64,000 nucleotides of DNA, taken from positions 607,001 to 671,000 of the forward strand of contig JAYKKM010000042.1 of the NCBI GenBank assembly GCA_035772405.1, in the 5' to 3' direction. This DNA is from Chrysogorgia sp. JL179-B06 (lineage: Eukaryota; Cnidaria; Anthozoa; Scleralcyonacea; Chrysogorgiidae). This document shows, in pieces, positions 55,252-63,884 of this stretch; position 1 is the first letter of the stretch; the number at the start of each line of letters is the position of its first letter. The position numbers and the translations under genes were made by a program. The notes under the pieces are model-generated. The model had not been told where the DNA came from, did not search any database, and was given only the letters and a program-made list of their open reading frames with translations.

Positions 55252-55896
55252 ATGAGAGTGGTAGTATTGATTAGTGGTTCAACGAAAACTGTAGACCTAC
55301 CAGAGTCAACTCTAGCAACTAACTCAGACCCTTACATACTGGTGAAGAAGGCAACCATCTTTTGGGACTACGTTAACGTAACCACAGCTAACAGTAAGAT
55401 AACTTATAACAGTAACAACCACGTTTTTAGTCCTGGGTACCACACCTTTAAAATGATCGCCGACGACTTGAAAGAGTTAGGAGACGTCAAGCTAGTAGCT
55501 AACAGACATGACTCAACGTGTACGATAACAACTGATCAACAAATAGAACTGTTTAAATTTGGACAACTCTTGGGATTTGACGAAAACACTACAATAGCAA
55601 CCACAAAAACCAGTCCTAACGTTGTGAACGTTAACAGAGGACTGAAATACATACAAGTAACATCTAATATTGTGGACAGATCTAAGAACATAGTTAACGG
55701 TAGCAAAAGTGATTGTATCGCAATACTGCCAATAACTAGCACACAGACATTAAAGGGCTCTGCACAACATTTTGGTGTTGGGTCGAAAATCCTAATAAAC
55801 AAAGGAGTCATCAACCAACTAGAATTTAAGATAACAGATCAGGATGATAACACTGTTAACGTTGGCGAGGTGCTGTTAGATTTACATATCATGTAG
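55252..55896 (+). CDS. Penton-like minor capsid protein candidate (single jelly roll)
   Basis: 214 residues with beta-rich pattern. An N-terminal strand region has ATIFWDYVNVTTANSKITYN and PGYHTFKMIADDLKEL. Then come LFKFGQLLGFDENTT and VNVNRGLKYIQVTSNIVDRS; the end is INQLEFKITDQDDNTVNVGE plus a short strand. The phrases 'FGQLLGFD', 'VNVN...IxV' and 'LEFKITDQDxN.VN' are those of Polinton minor capsid (penton) proteins that complete virion vertices with a single jelly roll. Family match from memory. The integrase begins six bases downstream, so they probably share a transcript. Confidence 0.65.
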   Translation: MRVVVLISGSTKTVDLPESTLATNSDPYILVKKATIFWDYVNVTTANSKITYNSNNHVFSPGYHTFKMIADDLKELGDVKLVANRHDSTCTITTDQQIELFKFGQLLGFDENTTIATTKTSPNVVNVNRGLKYIQVTSNIVDRSKNIVNGSKSDCIAILPITSTQTLKGSAQHFGVGSKILINKGVINQLEFKITDQDDNTVNVGEVLLDLHIM

Positions 55897-55901
55897 TGTA
55901 T

Positions 55902-56552
55902 ATGAACATAGAGCAAGAACTAAGAGATATTTACTATAATCCATCAACTGGTTACCAATCTGCTGAGAGGCTGTACCAAAAGGCACAAGAAGATGGATTA
56001 AGTGTTAGTAGGGTAAAGATAAAGGACTGGCTAAAATCCCAAGACACATACACTAGGTACAAACCAGTTGTTAAGAAACATAAGTTTAGACAAACATTTG
56101 TTGACTATCTGGGTGAGCAGATACAGATGGACTTGGTCGACATGGGTAAGTACAAGCACAAGAACAACGGGTACTACTGGATACTAACAGCCACTGAGAT
56201 CCTTAGTAGGTATGCTTTCGCAATACCTGTCTATAGGAAAGACACGAAAAACATGACTAAGGCTGTCACAGAGTTGCTAGAGAAGGCTAAGGCTAGAATT
56301 GGTGAGTATCCAAAGCTGGTTCAGTTTGACGATGGTAAGGAATTCTACAACGTTGGTGTGAAGGATCTATTGGATAAACACAACGTGAAGTACTTCAGCA
56401 CGAACTCTGATAAAAAGGCAGCAGTCGTGGAAAGGTTTAACAGAACACTCAAGACGTCTATGTGGAAGTACTTCTACAGTAAAGGAACGTACAAGTGGAT
56501 TGACATTCTAGACCAGCTTGTTGAGACAATACCAAACATAGTACTATTTTAA
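55902..56552 (+). CDS. Polinton integrase, N-terminal and catalytic part
   Basis: 216 residues from the ATG at 55902. The N-terminal region (IYYNPSTGYQSAERLYQKA) is the usual Polinton integrase helix domain. The rve core has QMDLVDMG (D77), VQFDDGKEFYN (D143) and AAVVERFNRTLKT (E177), so DDE is complete. The frame stops at TAA 56550-56552 just after ETIPNIVLF, before the expected YNNTxH.S..MxP segment. The next ORF starts at the overlapping ATG with MKPKDVS, which is where that segment normally ends. About ten residues seem to be missing at the junction. Both copies have the same break, so it predates the duplication. Confidence 0.85.
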   Translation: MNIEQELRDIYYNPSTGYQSAERLYQKAQEDGLSVSRVKIKDWLKSQDTYTRYKPVVKKHKFRQTFVDYLGEQIQMDLVDMGKYKHKNNGYYWILTATEILSRYAFAIPVYRKDTKNMTKAVTELLEKAKARIGEYPKLVQFDDGKEFYNVGVKDLLDKHNVKYFSTNSDKKAAVVERFNRTLKTSMWKYFYSKGTYKWIDILDQLVETIPNIVLF

Positions 56553-56980
56553 TGAAACCTAAAGACGTTAGTAAGAAAAACGAAAACGAAGTATGGACGA
56601 CATTGTTTGGACACCATTTCGGTGACTACCCACTACCAAAGTTTAAAGTAGGTGAGACTGTCAGGATATCAAAGTACAAGAGCATGTTCACGAAAGGGTA
56701 TGAGGCTAACTTCACTGAGGAGCTATTCAAAGTGTCAAAGGTTATGCGTGGTGACCCTACCGTGTACGAGATAGAGGATCATGAAGGGGAACCTATCGTT
56801 GGTAAGTTCTACGAAGAAGAGTTGTCGGCCGTCGATAAAAGAGATGACGTTTACAAAGTTGAGAAGATAGTGAAGAGAAAGAAGGTGGGAGGTAAGAAAA
56901 TGGTCTTAGTCAAGTGGCTTGGCTATGACAGTAAACACAACTCGTGGATACCAGAGAGTGATATTCAAAATATCGAGTAG
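56552..56980 (+). CDS. Polinton integrase C-terminal part: SH3-like plus chromodomain
   Basis: 142 residues starting MKPKDVSKKNENEVW. It has the C-terminal DNA-binding barrel (FKVGETVRISKYKSMFTKGY, FKVSKVMRGDPTVYEIED) and then a chromodomain (VYKVEKIVKRKKVGGKKMVL, VKWLGYDSKHNSWIPESDI). Its ATG overlaps the stop of the catalytic ORF as TAATG, allowing reinitiation. Separate production of the two parts would be unusual; a deletion that split one gene is the simplest reading. Chromodomains in integrases are thought to guide insertion to modified chromatin. Confidence 0.8.
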   Translation: MKPKDVSKKNENEVWTTLFGHHFGDYPLPKFKVGETVRISKYKSMFTKGYEANFTEELFKVSKVMRGDPTVYEIEDHEGEPIVGKFYEEELSAVDKRDDVYKVEKIVKRKKVGGKKMVLVKWLGYDSKHNSWIPESDIQNIE

Positions 56981-56986
56981 TATATA

Positions 56987-58333
56987 ATGGCTGAAGGAGG
57001 ATTTGATGATATCGAAATGAAAAATCTTGAAGAGATTGAGGAGCGTAAATACCAGAAGTTAGAAGAAGAGCTGAACATGCTCAATGAAATAATCGCAGAA
57101 GACAAGACAGGACAAGAATATAGTAGTATACGTGACAGAATCACTAGGGTGAAATTCGAACTAGAGAGTAGAGACATAGCACGCAGAGTACAAGACAGAT
57201 ACGCGGAGACATCATTCACAGGTAATGATGATGGTAAGACAGTAACAATAACTGGAGAGGATAAAGGGAGTGTCACGTCTGATGGTATCCCAAACCCAAA
57301 GTACGATAAAAGGTCATACAATACGTCAGTAACAAGAGATAGAAAGAAGTTTCTATTGGACCATCTTAGTGTCAAAATTAATGTTGGGGATGGAAAAGCC
57401 TCGAAGAGTGTGATAGAAAATATGAAAGTACTATTTGGTCCCAAAGGTCCTATAGGGTTAGAGTTTGAGGGAAAGAAAGTTATGGTGTCAAAAGGGAATT
57501 CTGTAGTGTACAGCTACGCTAAAGATTCACATAAAGATGTCGATAACTTTAAGAGTCTGTTAAGTAGAGCTGTTGAGGAGTACAGAGTCACTCTACCTGC
57601 GATGGTTGAGGAAATTAACGGCGACAACACAATCCCAGATAACGTATCAGAAGACATAGTATCTAACACAAGCGAACAGATACAAGACATAGTCGAACAA
57701 AGAGTGGAGCAACTCGTAGAAACGTCGAAAGGTATCTTCGTTAGTGAACAAGAGATTAGGGAGTTCGCTGGCTCTCTCAACCCAAAAGGATCAACTGATG
57801 TTAAGACAGAGTCGCTAGATGCACTAGGCGACCAATATAGACTCATGTCTATCGTCGAGCCAGACCCTCTAAAAGAACAATTCTATAAGAGTGTTAGTGA
57901 CACAGCTTACTTGAAGGCAGATAGCATCCGTATCGAGAACAACACGAGGCCAGAACACGACGAGGCAATAGGTGTGTTAAAAGACGAGGTTGAGGGTAAT
58001 GATCTAAATAGACTCGATAGGTTTAAAAAATGGGCAAGGGAAAACTTAGTTGGAATAAGTGCTATATCAATCTCCATAGCCGGGATAATAACTACCATAG
58101 TAATATCTGCTAGGAGTGTTATCGTCAAAGGTGGTAAAGCACTTGGAAAACTAGGAAAAGCTATAGCTAATCTAGCCACAAAGGCTGGCCCTCTACTGGC
58201 TGGACTGCTAAACATGGTGGCGACTGCGTTAAAGTGGGGAGCTGCAGGCATATCTTGGTTAGCGTCTAATTTGTGGATCCTAGCGATAGCACTAGCTTGG
58301 TTCGTCTACGATCAGTACAAACAGAGGAAATGA
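56987..58333 (+). CDS. Polinton-conserved protein with C-terminal membrane hairpin (448 aa)
   Basis: An N-terminal coiled coil (about residues 8-65) is followed by a polar middle with DRKKFLLDHLSVKINVGDGK and GPKGPIGLEFEGKKVMVSKG. From residue ~345, RFKKWARENLVGISAISISI, AGIITTIVISARSV and a Gly/Ala/Lys-rich amphipathic stretch (GGKALGKLGKAIANLATKAG) lead to two more hydrophobic segments (PLLAGLLNMVATALKWG and WLASNLWILAIALAWFVYDQ). I recall this tail as one of the most conserved non-enzymatic parts of cnidarian Polintons. It may be a membrane-interacting virion protein; function unproven. TAGTATATA abuts its ATG. Confidence 0.7.
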   Translation: MAEGGFDDIEMKNLEEIEERKYQKLEEELNMLNEIIAEDKTGQEYSSIRDRITRVKFELESRDIARRVQDRYAETSFTGNDDGKTVTITGEDKGSVTSDGIPNPKYDKRSYNTSVTRDRKKFLLDHLSVKINVGDGKASKSVIENMKVLFGPKGPIGLEFEGKKVMVSKGNSVVYSYAKDSHKDVDNFKSLLSRAVEEYRVTLPAMVEEINGDNTIPDNVSEDIVSNTSEQIQDIVEQRVEQLVETSKGIFVSEQEIREFAGSLNPKGSTDVKTESLDALGDQYRLMSIVEPDPLKEQFYKSVSDTAYLKADSIRIENNTRPEHDEAIGVLKDEVEGNDLNRLDRFKKWARENLVGISAISISIAGIITTIVISARSVIVKGGKALGKLGKAIANLATKAGPLLAGLLNMVATALKWGAAGISWLASNLWILAIALAWFVYDQYKQRK

Positions 58334-58355
58334 AACATGTGTTATAATATATAGT

Positions 58356-58415
58356 ATGAACACTAGTGAAAAAGAGTTGCTTCCTGGATATAGACGTCGT
58401 GAAATATCTTCGTGA
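58356..58415 (+). pseudogene. Truncated start of a further Polinton gene
   Basis: After TTATAATATATAGT, the same kind of motif that precedes other Polinton genes here, an ATG opens MNTSEKELLPGYRRREISS and then stops. Copy 2 begins five bases later. It looks like the first ~15-19 codons of a gene lost at the junction. Too short to assign. Confidence 0.45.
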
Positions 58416-58420
58416 AATAT
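58399..58420 (+). repeat. Junction short repeat
   Basis: CGTGAAATAT occurs twice (58398-58407 and 58411-58420), the second copy ending exactly where copy 2 starts. It may mark a repair event or target-site-like duplication at the fusion of the two elements. Confidence 0.5.
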
Positions 58421-58425
58421 AGCAA

Positions 58426-58644
58426 CAGTAGTATAGAAAGTGGGGCTACCGGCGCATTTTTCCATTTTTTCATGTCTCAACTTTTTTCTCTGTAGAACTA
58501 AGCACTTCTACCGTTTTTGGATTCCACATATAACTGTCGAGCAAATATGTGGAATCCAAAAACGGGAAAAGCGCTTGGTTCTCCAGAGAAGTTGAGACAT
58601 TCAAATGGAAAAAGTTCGCCGTTAGCCCCACTTTCGAGACTACT
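58426..58644. repeat. Terminal foldback of copy 2
   Basis: Same 105-base-arm foldback as 44754-44972, base for base as far as I can compare. Confidence 0.85.
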
Positions 58645-59011
58645 AATAGACGATGTGTCGCATGGTTCGAAATCTGTGAGACGTGTATCAGCTAGTAGGC
58701 TACAGAGTGAGGTGTCTGGACGTGGGGCTGCTGCGGGTGAGGATGTCGCTCGTAACAAGACTGTGTCAAGCAATATTGTGAGTGGTCCTGATGTGAACTT
58801 TATTTCAAGTCGTGAGTCGAGTGGGACTCGTGGTTCGAAAAGGTCTAAGGACTTAGCTATATTAAATAATAAAACGACTCGTGTGAAAATGTCTGAGAGT
58901 AAACGTAACTTAGTTATACCGAATATTAAGATGAGTTTTCTAGAGAGGATGTCTGGCTATCTAGCTGATGCTAAAGTATTGGGGTATAAGTGGATGGACC
59001 TTGGGGTATAG
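58547..59011 (+). pseudogene. PolB N-terminal fragment, copy 2
   Basis: The ATG at 58547 matches 44875. It lacks 27 codons (81 bases after SESKR) that copy 1 has, then continues to KWMDL, where the large deletion joins it to filler and BRO-N sequence and it stops. All exonuclease and polymerase motifs are gone, so it encodes no enzyme. Confidence 0.85.
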
Positions 59012-59182
59012 TGTTTGGACCTTTACTTTCTCATCGTCTGCCACATGGTCTGTTATAGCCTTACCTGGTCTCTTGTATCCTAAGATCTCGGCTACCTCTT
59101 TTCCGTAGAACCAAATATTGTCTCCATCTTTTACAGCAGTGACTGACATGTCGTTATTTCTAAATATTTTAGTGATACTCAT
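59009..59182 (-). pseudogene. BRO-N N-terminal fragment, copy 2
   Basis: Identical to the first ~57 residues of the BRO-N fusion, from MSITKIFRNND to the KVKVQT region, then cut by the deletion junction. The frame runs on to 58961 through antisense PolB sequence and is not meaningful there. Nuclease and finger domains are lost. Confidence 0.85.
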
Positions 59183-59270
59183 CACCTATACTGTACCACA
59201 TGTTTTATTTTTGTGTTTAAATAGTAGTCATCTTGAGAAAGTAACCACTTAATAGCACGAACGCGTGATC

Positions 59271-59301
59271 TGACCAAGGTCCCATTTTGGGACCTTGGTC
59301 A
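59271..59301. promoter_or_regulatory. 14-base perfect hairpin, copy 2
   Basis: Same stem TGACCAAGGTCCCA / TGGGACCTTGGTCA with loop TTT, in the same place between the BRO-N remnant and the 177-residue gene. Confidence 0.6.
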
Positions 59302-59427
59302 AAGTGACCCTTCTATCGATCATAAACATACTATCAGTAGGGGGTCACATGTAGTGTCTTAATATTTTACTACTATTTGTACGCTGTTAGGACATCTTAA
59401 TTGTAGTCTTCAAGGTATCAGTTATTT

Positions 59428-59961
59428 TTAAGAAAAGCTGACATCCTGTTTTAGAGGGTCGGAATCGGACCCCCCTTGTGTCTCGTATACTTTATTATAC
59501 CTTTTCACCATTCCGTTGATTGGTGGGCATAAGTCAGTCACATTATCGTCCAACACTTTAACGTCTGATAGAAACGTTGACTCATTGTAAGGGATACCTC
59601 TAAGATACGATCTTAGTTGTGTCAGTATCTTTTTGTAGCTAGTGTACGCAAACTTGCAATGCTCCACTCTACTCGTCAGGTTGGATTTAGCCAAGTATCC
59701 TTGGATGATAACACCAGGACCACTAATACAAGCAATGATTAGAGGGTTAGCGGTTACCGACCCAGCTACAATCCCTACTGTCGTTAACCCTATGCTAGTC
59801 ATGTTTAGCGATAGTTTAATTTTCTTCAACCTCTTGTATTTCCATTTGTAACAGGCTTCTAGTTTGTGGTAGTACGCGTACAATCGTTTGAGCTCTAGAA
59901 CCTCTTCCTCTGACATATCCTTCGATATGTGATTGAAAACAACAACTGACTTCTTCCTCAT
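59428..59961 (-). CDS. Polinton-conserved membrane protein (177 aa), copy 2
   Basis: Intact and identical in protein sequence to 52097-52630: helical N-terminus, hydrophobic hairpin, CKFAYT core. See that entry for reasoning. Confidence 0.7.
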   Translation of the reverse strand: MRKKSVVVFNHISKDMSEEEVLELKRLYAYYHKLEACYKWKYKRLKKIKLSLNMTSIGLTTVGIVAGSVTANPLIIACISGPGVIIQGYLAKSNLTSRVEHCKFAYTSYKKILTQLRSYLRGIPYNESTFLSDVKVLDDNVTDLCPPINGMVKRYNKVYETQGGSDSDPLKQDVSFS

Positions 59962-59966
59962 ATATC

Positions 59967-60915
59967 TTAGCTCACATCATATTCCTTCATCATATCTTTA
60001 CCAACTAATATTATGTCTCGGCTCGCCATGTAACCAGAGACAATCCTCACACCGTAGAACTCTATCAAAGACGGGTACTTATAGGGTGCGAGTGGTATTT
60101 TTGGTCGATGCACTCCAAAGATCGTTACGTAAGGAGACCCTATCTCTTCGTAATTAGCTGTGAAGTCTGAGTCTGTTGATCTTATGTTGTTCACCTTAAC
60201 GTAGGAGTTACCCATCCGCCAATGTATTGATATCATATGTCTCTTGGTGGTGTCTATGTTATTTGGGATTGTACACGTGTACTCCTTTGTTGGAGAGCCA
60301 CCACCATATGATAATTTATTACCTCCTTTGTATCCTATGTATTTGTCCCACGACCCATCATCGTTTGAGATGATCGCCTCCCAATCTTTCGTAGAAACCC
60401 TCATGGCTAACCTCACTACCATAAAAACAGATATGTCGCAGTATTGCATACGTGGACAGTTAAAATGCATTCCAGCTTCAAGTGGAATTGGAGTTAATTC
60501 AGGGGATAGGAAGCTATGACCATTGTTAACACCAATAATAGGACCATACGTTGGATCGTATTGCACTAACATGTTCGTTTTATCTCTAATGGTTTTCACT
60601 TTATTTGTTCCACTGTGGTACTCCACCATACTCACAGCGTGCTTTGTGACGTTAAAATCAAATAGAACGTTATAGGACTGCGTTCTAAAGTATTGCGATA
60701 AGTATACGGACTCTAACACTTTTTTACTGATAGCATCCAAATCATCTTCTGGATCTGCTATGTTTTTTGATTGCCCTGAACGCCATATCTATATCTCCAG
60801 ACATCCTCCCACCGCTCACGCTTAATTTAGGGTCACTGTCTAGATGTCTCTTCGCTCTTCTTAATATTTTGTCTCTCTCGTAGTCTCTGTCCTCAAATCC
60901 GTAACTTAGACTCAT
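59967..60915 (-). pseudogene. Fibre-like protein, copy 2, frameshifted
   Basis: One extra T in a run (TGTTTTTTG at about 60761-60769 against TGTTTTTG in copy 1) shifts the frame after FRAIK. The protein breaks into an N-terminal ~57-residue piece and a C-terminal 257-residue piece (59967-60740) carrying the lectin-like part. Homopolymer length error is an alternative to a true mutation. Confidence 0.8.
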
Positions 60916-60919
60916 TATG

Positions 60920-62566
60920 TTATAACACATATTTACTTACTAAATAGCCAGACACAGCCGAAACCACTAGAACTAGCCCCAACTCTGTCGTGTTGTCACC
61001 TGGTGTCACTTCTAGACGACGTTCTTGATGTGTCACCTTTGGTTTGTCAAGTGTCTCCAGATGCTCTCCACCTTCCTGGTGTGCCACGTTTGATGTCACC
61101 AGACGATTCGTCACCTTTGGTTTGTCGAGTGTCTCCAGATGCTCTCCACCTTCTTGGTGTACTTTCTTGACCTCCGTCGTTTTTGTGTAGTTTAACCCAC
61201 TGTTTACTCCAAACTTCATACTCTGTGTAGCAGTCTTTAGCAGGTTGTTGTACCCAGCGATCTTGTTCTTGAGGATTACCACGTTACTTGGCATTAGCCA
61301 CGTAGACGGTGACAGCGCAAGATTTTGGACAACGTTGGTGTCTCTAATCGACTTGTTCATGTTGAGAATCCACGTTGACACGTCGTAGTTTATAACACTA
61401 TCCTCCACCAGCTTTCGAAACTCTTGTTGAGTCTCTAGACTACCTGCGGAACCACCAACAATTGATACACGTGTCCTCGCTTGTGCACCAAGTGTGGAGT
61501 AAACAAAGGCTTCTATAGACTGATTTAGGTATTGTCGTCCAATGTTGGTAAAACCATTCGACACCAGAGGAACGTATCGTTTGTAGTCGTTCTTAACGTC
61601 GTTAATCGTGAAGACTCTCTCCTCACCTGTTGTACCATCAGCAAGGACTTTACCCTGGTAGTAATGTTTTCTAGGAATCTTGTCTGTCTTACCATACAAT
61701 TCTCCAGCGTCAAACTCTCTACTTATCGATCTCATACTCTCACCACCTTCCATCCTTCTGAGAAGTCTCCTAACAGTAAAGTACAGATGAAACCTCATCA
61801 CACTTGTGATAACAGGGTGGACTTCTTGCGAGGGTGACAAGTGTTGTAACGACACTCCACAACAGAAACTTGCACAATACGTTGCAAACACAACCCTATA
61901 GTAGCTCTCGTTGTCGTCCCACTTTGACTTTGTCTTTGACGTGGTGATTTGTAGTATTGGTAACTTTGAGAGGAAGTAGCTCTTTTGATTAACGAAGACT
62001 CTAAAGTTATTCACTGGGTAGTTCAACACGTTTTCCGTTGGATAACCATCCCAAAGTCCCCAGTGGTTCTTACGACCTTTTGATAGTGGTTGGATAGTTC
62101 CACCAGAGAGCCATATTTTTGGAAACTTGTCGTCGTGACTAGACTTGTTGTTGTGTAACCAAACCCACATACTCTTGTCGTTTTTGAAGGTATCACTAGT
62201 TATGTTCGTGCTTATGATGTCGTTGTTTCTAAAATATATGTCAACGCCATTAACCTCACCGTCTTGTGAGACAGTTGGATCGAACTCGAACTTGTTCAGA
62301 GTGATGTGAGGGTATTTTTTGACTAGATTCAGCTTAGCTACGCGTATGGCATTAGCTATCTCTTCCTGGTCAGGTATCATTGGTTTGTTTATCGTTAGAT
62401 ACTTAGTATACTCCGGATTACTCTTAAACCTACTCGAGTCTATCGAAACGTCACCAATATTAGTTTTCGTCACGAAGAATATATGCATATGCATATTGTC
62501 GTCAACGTCAAGAAAAAACCTATTCTTGTCAGCATAAGGATACTTTATTTTGAACGCATCCATCAT
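60920..62566 (-). CDS. Large Polinton-conserved protein (548 aa), copy 2
   Basis: Full length, differing from 53588-55234 by one noted residue (Ala for Thr in the LGxQARTR motif; Ala is the residue I remember as usual for the family). The duplicated HQEGGEHLETLDKPKVT and the C-terminal membrane segment are kept. Confidence 0.65.
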   Translation of the reverse strand: MMDAFKIKYPYADKNRFFLDVDDNMHMHIFFVTKTNIGDVSIDSSRFKSNPEYTKYLTINKPMIPDQEEIANAIRVAKLNLVKKYPHITLNKFEFDPTVSQDGEVNGVDIYFRNNDIISTNITSDTFKNDKSMWVWLHNNKSSHDDKFPKIWLSGGTIQPLSKGRKNHWGLWDGYPTENVLNYPVNNFRVFVNQKSYFLSKLPILQITTSKTKSKWDDNESYYRVVFATYCASFCCGVSLQHLSPSQEVHPVITSVMRFHLYFTVRRLLRRMEGGESMRSISREFDAGELYGKTDKIPRKHYYQGKVLADGTTGEERVFTINDVKNDYKRYVPLVSNGFTNIGRQYLNQSIEAFVYSTLGAQARTRVSIVGGSAGSLETQQEFRKLVEDSVINYDVSTWILNMNKSIRDTNVVQNLALSPSTWLMPSNVVILKNKIAGYNNLLKTATQSMKFGVNSGLNYTKTTEVKKVHQEGGEHLETLDKPKVTNRLVTSNVAHQEGGEHLETLDKPKVTHQERRLEVTPGDNTTELGLVLVVSAVSGYLVSKYVL

Positions 62567-62583
62567 AACATACCGTACGTTAT
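62567..62583. promoter_or_regulatory. Divergent start-to-start gap, copy 2
   Basis: Identical to 55235-55251 (AACATACCGTACGTTAT). Confidence 0.6.
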
Positions 62584-63228
62584 ATGAGAGTGGTAGTATT
62601 GATTAGTGGTTCAACGAAAACTGTAGACCTACCAGAGTCAACTCTAGCAACTAACTCAGACCCTTACATACTGGTGAAGAAGGCAACCATCTTTTGGGAC
62701 TACGTTAACGTAACCACAGCTAACAGTAAGATAACTTATAACAGTAACAACCACGTTTTTAGTCCTGGGTACCACACCTTTAAAATGATCGCCGACGACT
62801 TGAAAGAGTTAGGAGACGTCAAGCTAGTAGCTAACAGACATGACTCAACGTGTACGATAACAACTGATCAACAAATAGAACTGTTTAAATTTGGACAACT
62901 CTTGGGATTTGACGAAAACACTACAATAGCAACCACAAAAACCAGTCCTAACGTTGTGAACGTTAACAGAGGACTGAAATACATACAAGTAACATCTAAT
63001 ATTGTGGACAGATCTAAGAACATAGTTAACGGTAGCAAAAGTGATTGTATCGCAATACTGCCAATAACTAGCACACAGACATTAAAGGGCTCTGCACAAC
63101 ATTTTGGTGTTGGGTCGAAAATCCTAATAAACAAAGGAGTCATCAACCAACTAGAATTTAAGATAACAGATCAGGATGATAACACTGTTAACGTTGGCGA
63201 GGTGCTGTTAGATTTACATATCATGTAG
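62584..63228 (+). CDS. Penton-like minor capsid protein candidate, copy 2
   Basis: 214 residues, identical to the protein at 55252-55896; intact. Confidence 0.65.
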   Translation: MRVVVLISGSTKTVDLPESTLATNSDPYILVKKATIFWDYVNVTTANSKITYNSNNHVFSPGYHTFKMIADDLKELGDVKLVANRHDSTCTITTDQQIELFKFGQLLGFDENTTIATTKTSPNVVNVNRGLKYIQVTSNIVDRSKNIVNGSKSDCIAILPITSTQTLKGSAQHFGVGSKILINKGVINQLEFKITDQDDNTVNVGEVLLDLHIM

Positions 63229-63233
63229 TGTAT

Positions 63234-63884
63234 ATGAACATAGAGCAAGAACTAAGAGATATTTACTATAATCCATCAACTGGTTACCAATCTGCTGAGA
63301 GGCTGTACCAAAAGGCACAAGAAGATGGATTAAGTGTTAGTAGGGTAAAGATAAAGGACTGGCTAAAATCCCAAGACACATACACTAGGTACAAACCAGT
63401 TGTTAAGAAACATAAGTTTAGACAAACATTTGTTGACTATCTGGGTGAGCAGATACAGATGGACTTGGTCGACATGGGTAAGTACAAGCACAAGAACAAC
63501 GGGTACTACTGGATACTAACAGCCACTGAGATCCTTAGTAGGTATGCTTTCGCAATACCTGTCTATAGGAAAGACACGAAAAACATGACTAAGGCTGTCA
63601 CAGAGTTGCTAGAGAAGGCTAAGGCTAGAATTGGTGAGTATCCAAAGCTGGTTCAGTTTGACGATGGTAAGGAATTCTACAACGTTGGTGTGAAGGATCT
63701 ATTGGATAAACACAACGTGAAGTACTTCAGCACGAACTCTGATAAAAAGGCAGCTGTCGTGGAAAGGTTTAACAGAACACTCAAGACGTCTATGTGGAAG
63801 TACTTCTACAGTAAAGGAACGTACAAGTGGATTGACATTCTAGACCAGCTTGTTGAGACAATACCAAACATAGTACTATTTTAA
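63234..63884 (+). CDS. Polinton integrase, catalytic part, copy 2
   Basis: Same 216-residue protein as 55902-56552, with a silent change near KAAVVER. The DDE residues are present, and the same TAATG stop-start overlap ends it at 63882-63886. Confidence 0.85.
   Translation: MNIEQELRDIYYNPSTGYQSAERLYQKAQEDGLSVSRVKIKDWLKSQDTYTRYKPVVKKHKFRQTFVDYLGEQIQMDLVDMGKYKHKNNGYYWILTATEILSRYAFAIPVYRKDTKNMTKAVTELLEKAKARIGEYPKLVQFDDGKEFYNVGVKDLLDKHNVKYFSTNSDKKAAVVERFNRTLKTSMWKYFYSKGTYKWIDILDQLVETIPNIVLF

Larger units (their letters stand above)
44749..58420. mobile_element. Polinton/Maverick copy 1 (13.7 kb, right end truncated)
   Basis: It begins AGCAACAGTAGTATAGAAAG, the same bases that begin copy 2 at 58421, and starts with AG as Polintons do. 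The gene set (protein-primed PolB, retroviral-type integrase with chromodomain, penton-like protein) identifies it. PolB and the right-hand genes read plus, the middle block reads minus. No inverted copy of the left terminus exists before copy 2 begins, and the last ORF is cut after 19 codons, so the right end is missing. Packaging ATPase, Ulp1-like protease and a recognisable double-jelly-roll capsid gene are not seen. It sits in a LINE. Confidence 0.85.

Noticed and set aside
58333..58420. Inverted right terminus of Polinton copy 1
   Set aside because: I looked for the complement of AGTAGTATAGAAAGTGGGGC before 58421 and found none; only the short CGTGAAATAT repeat is there.
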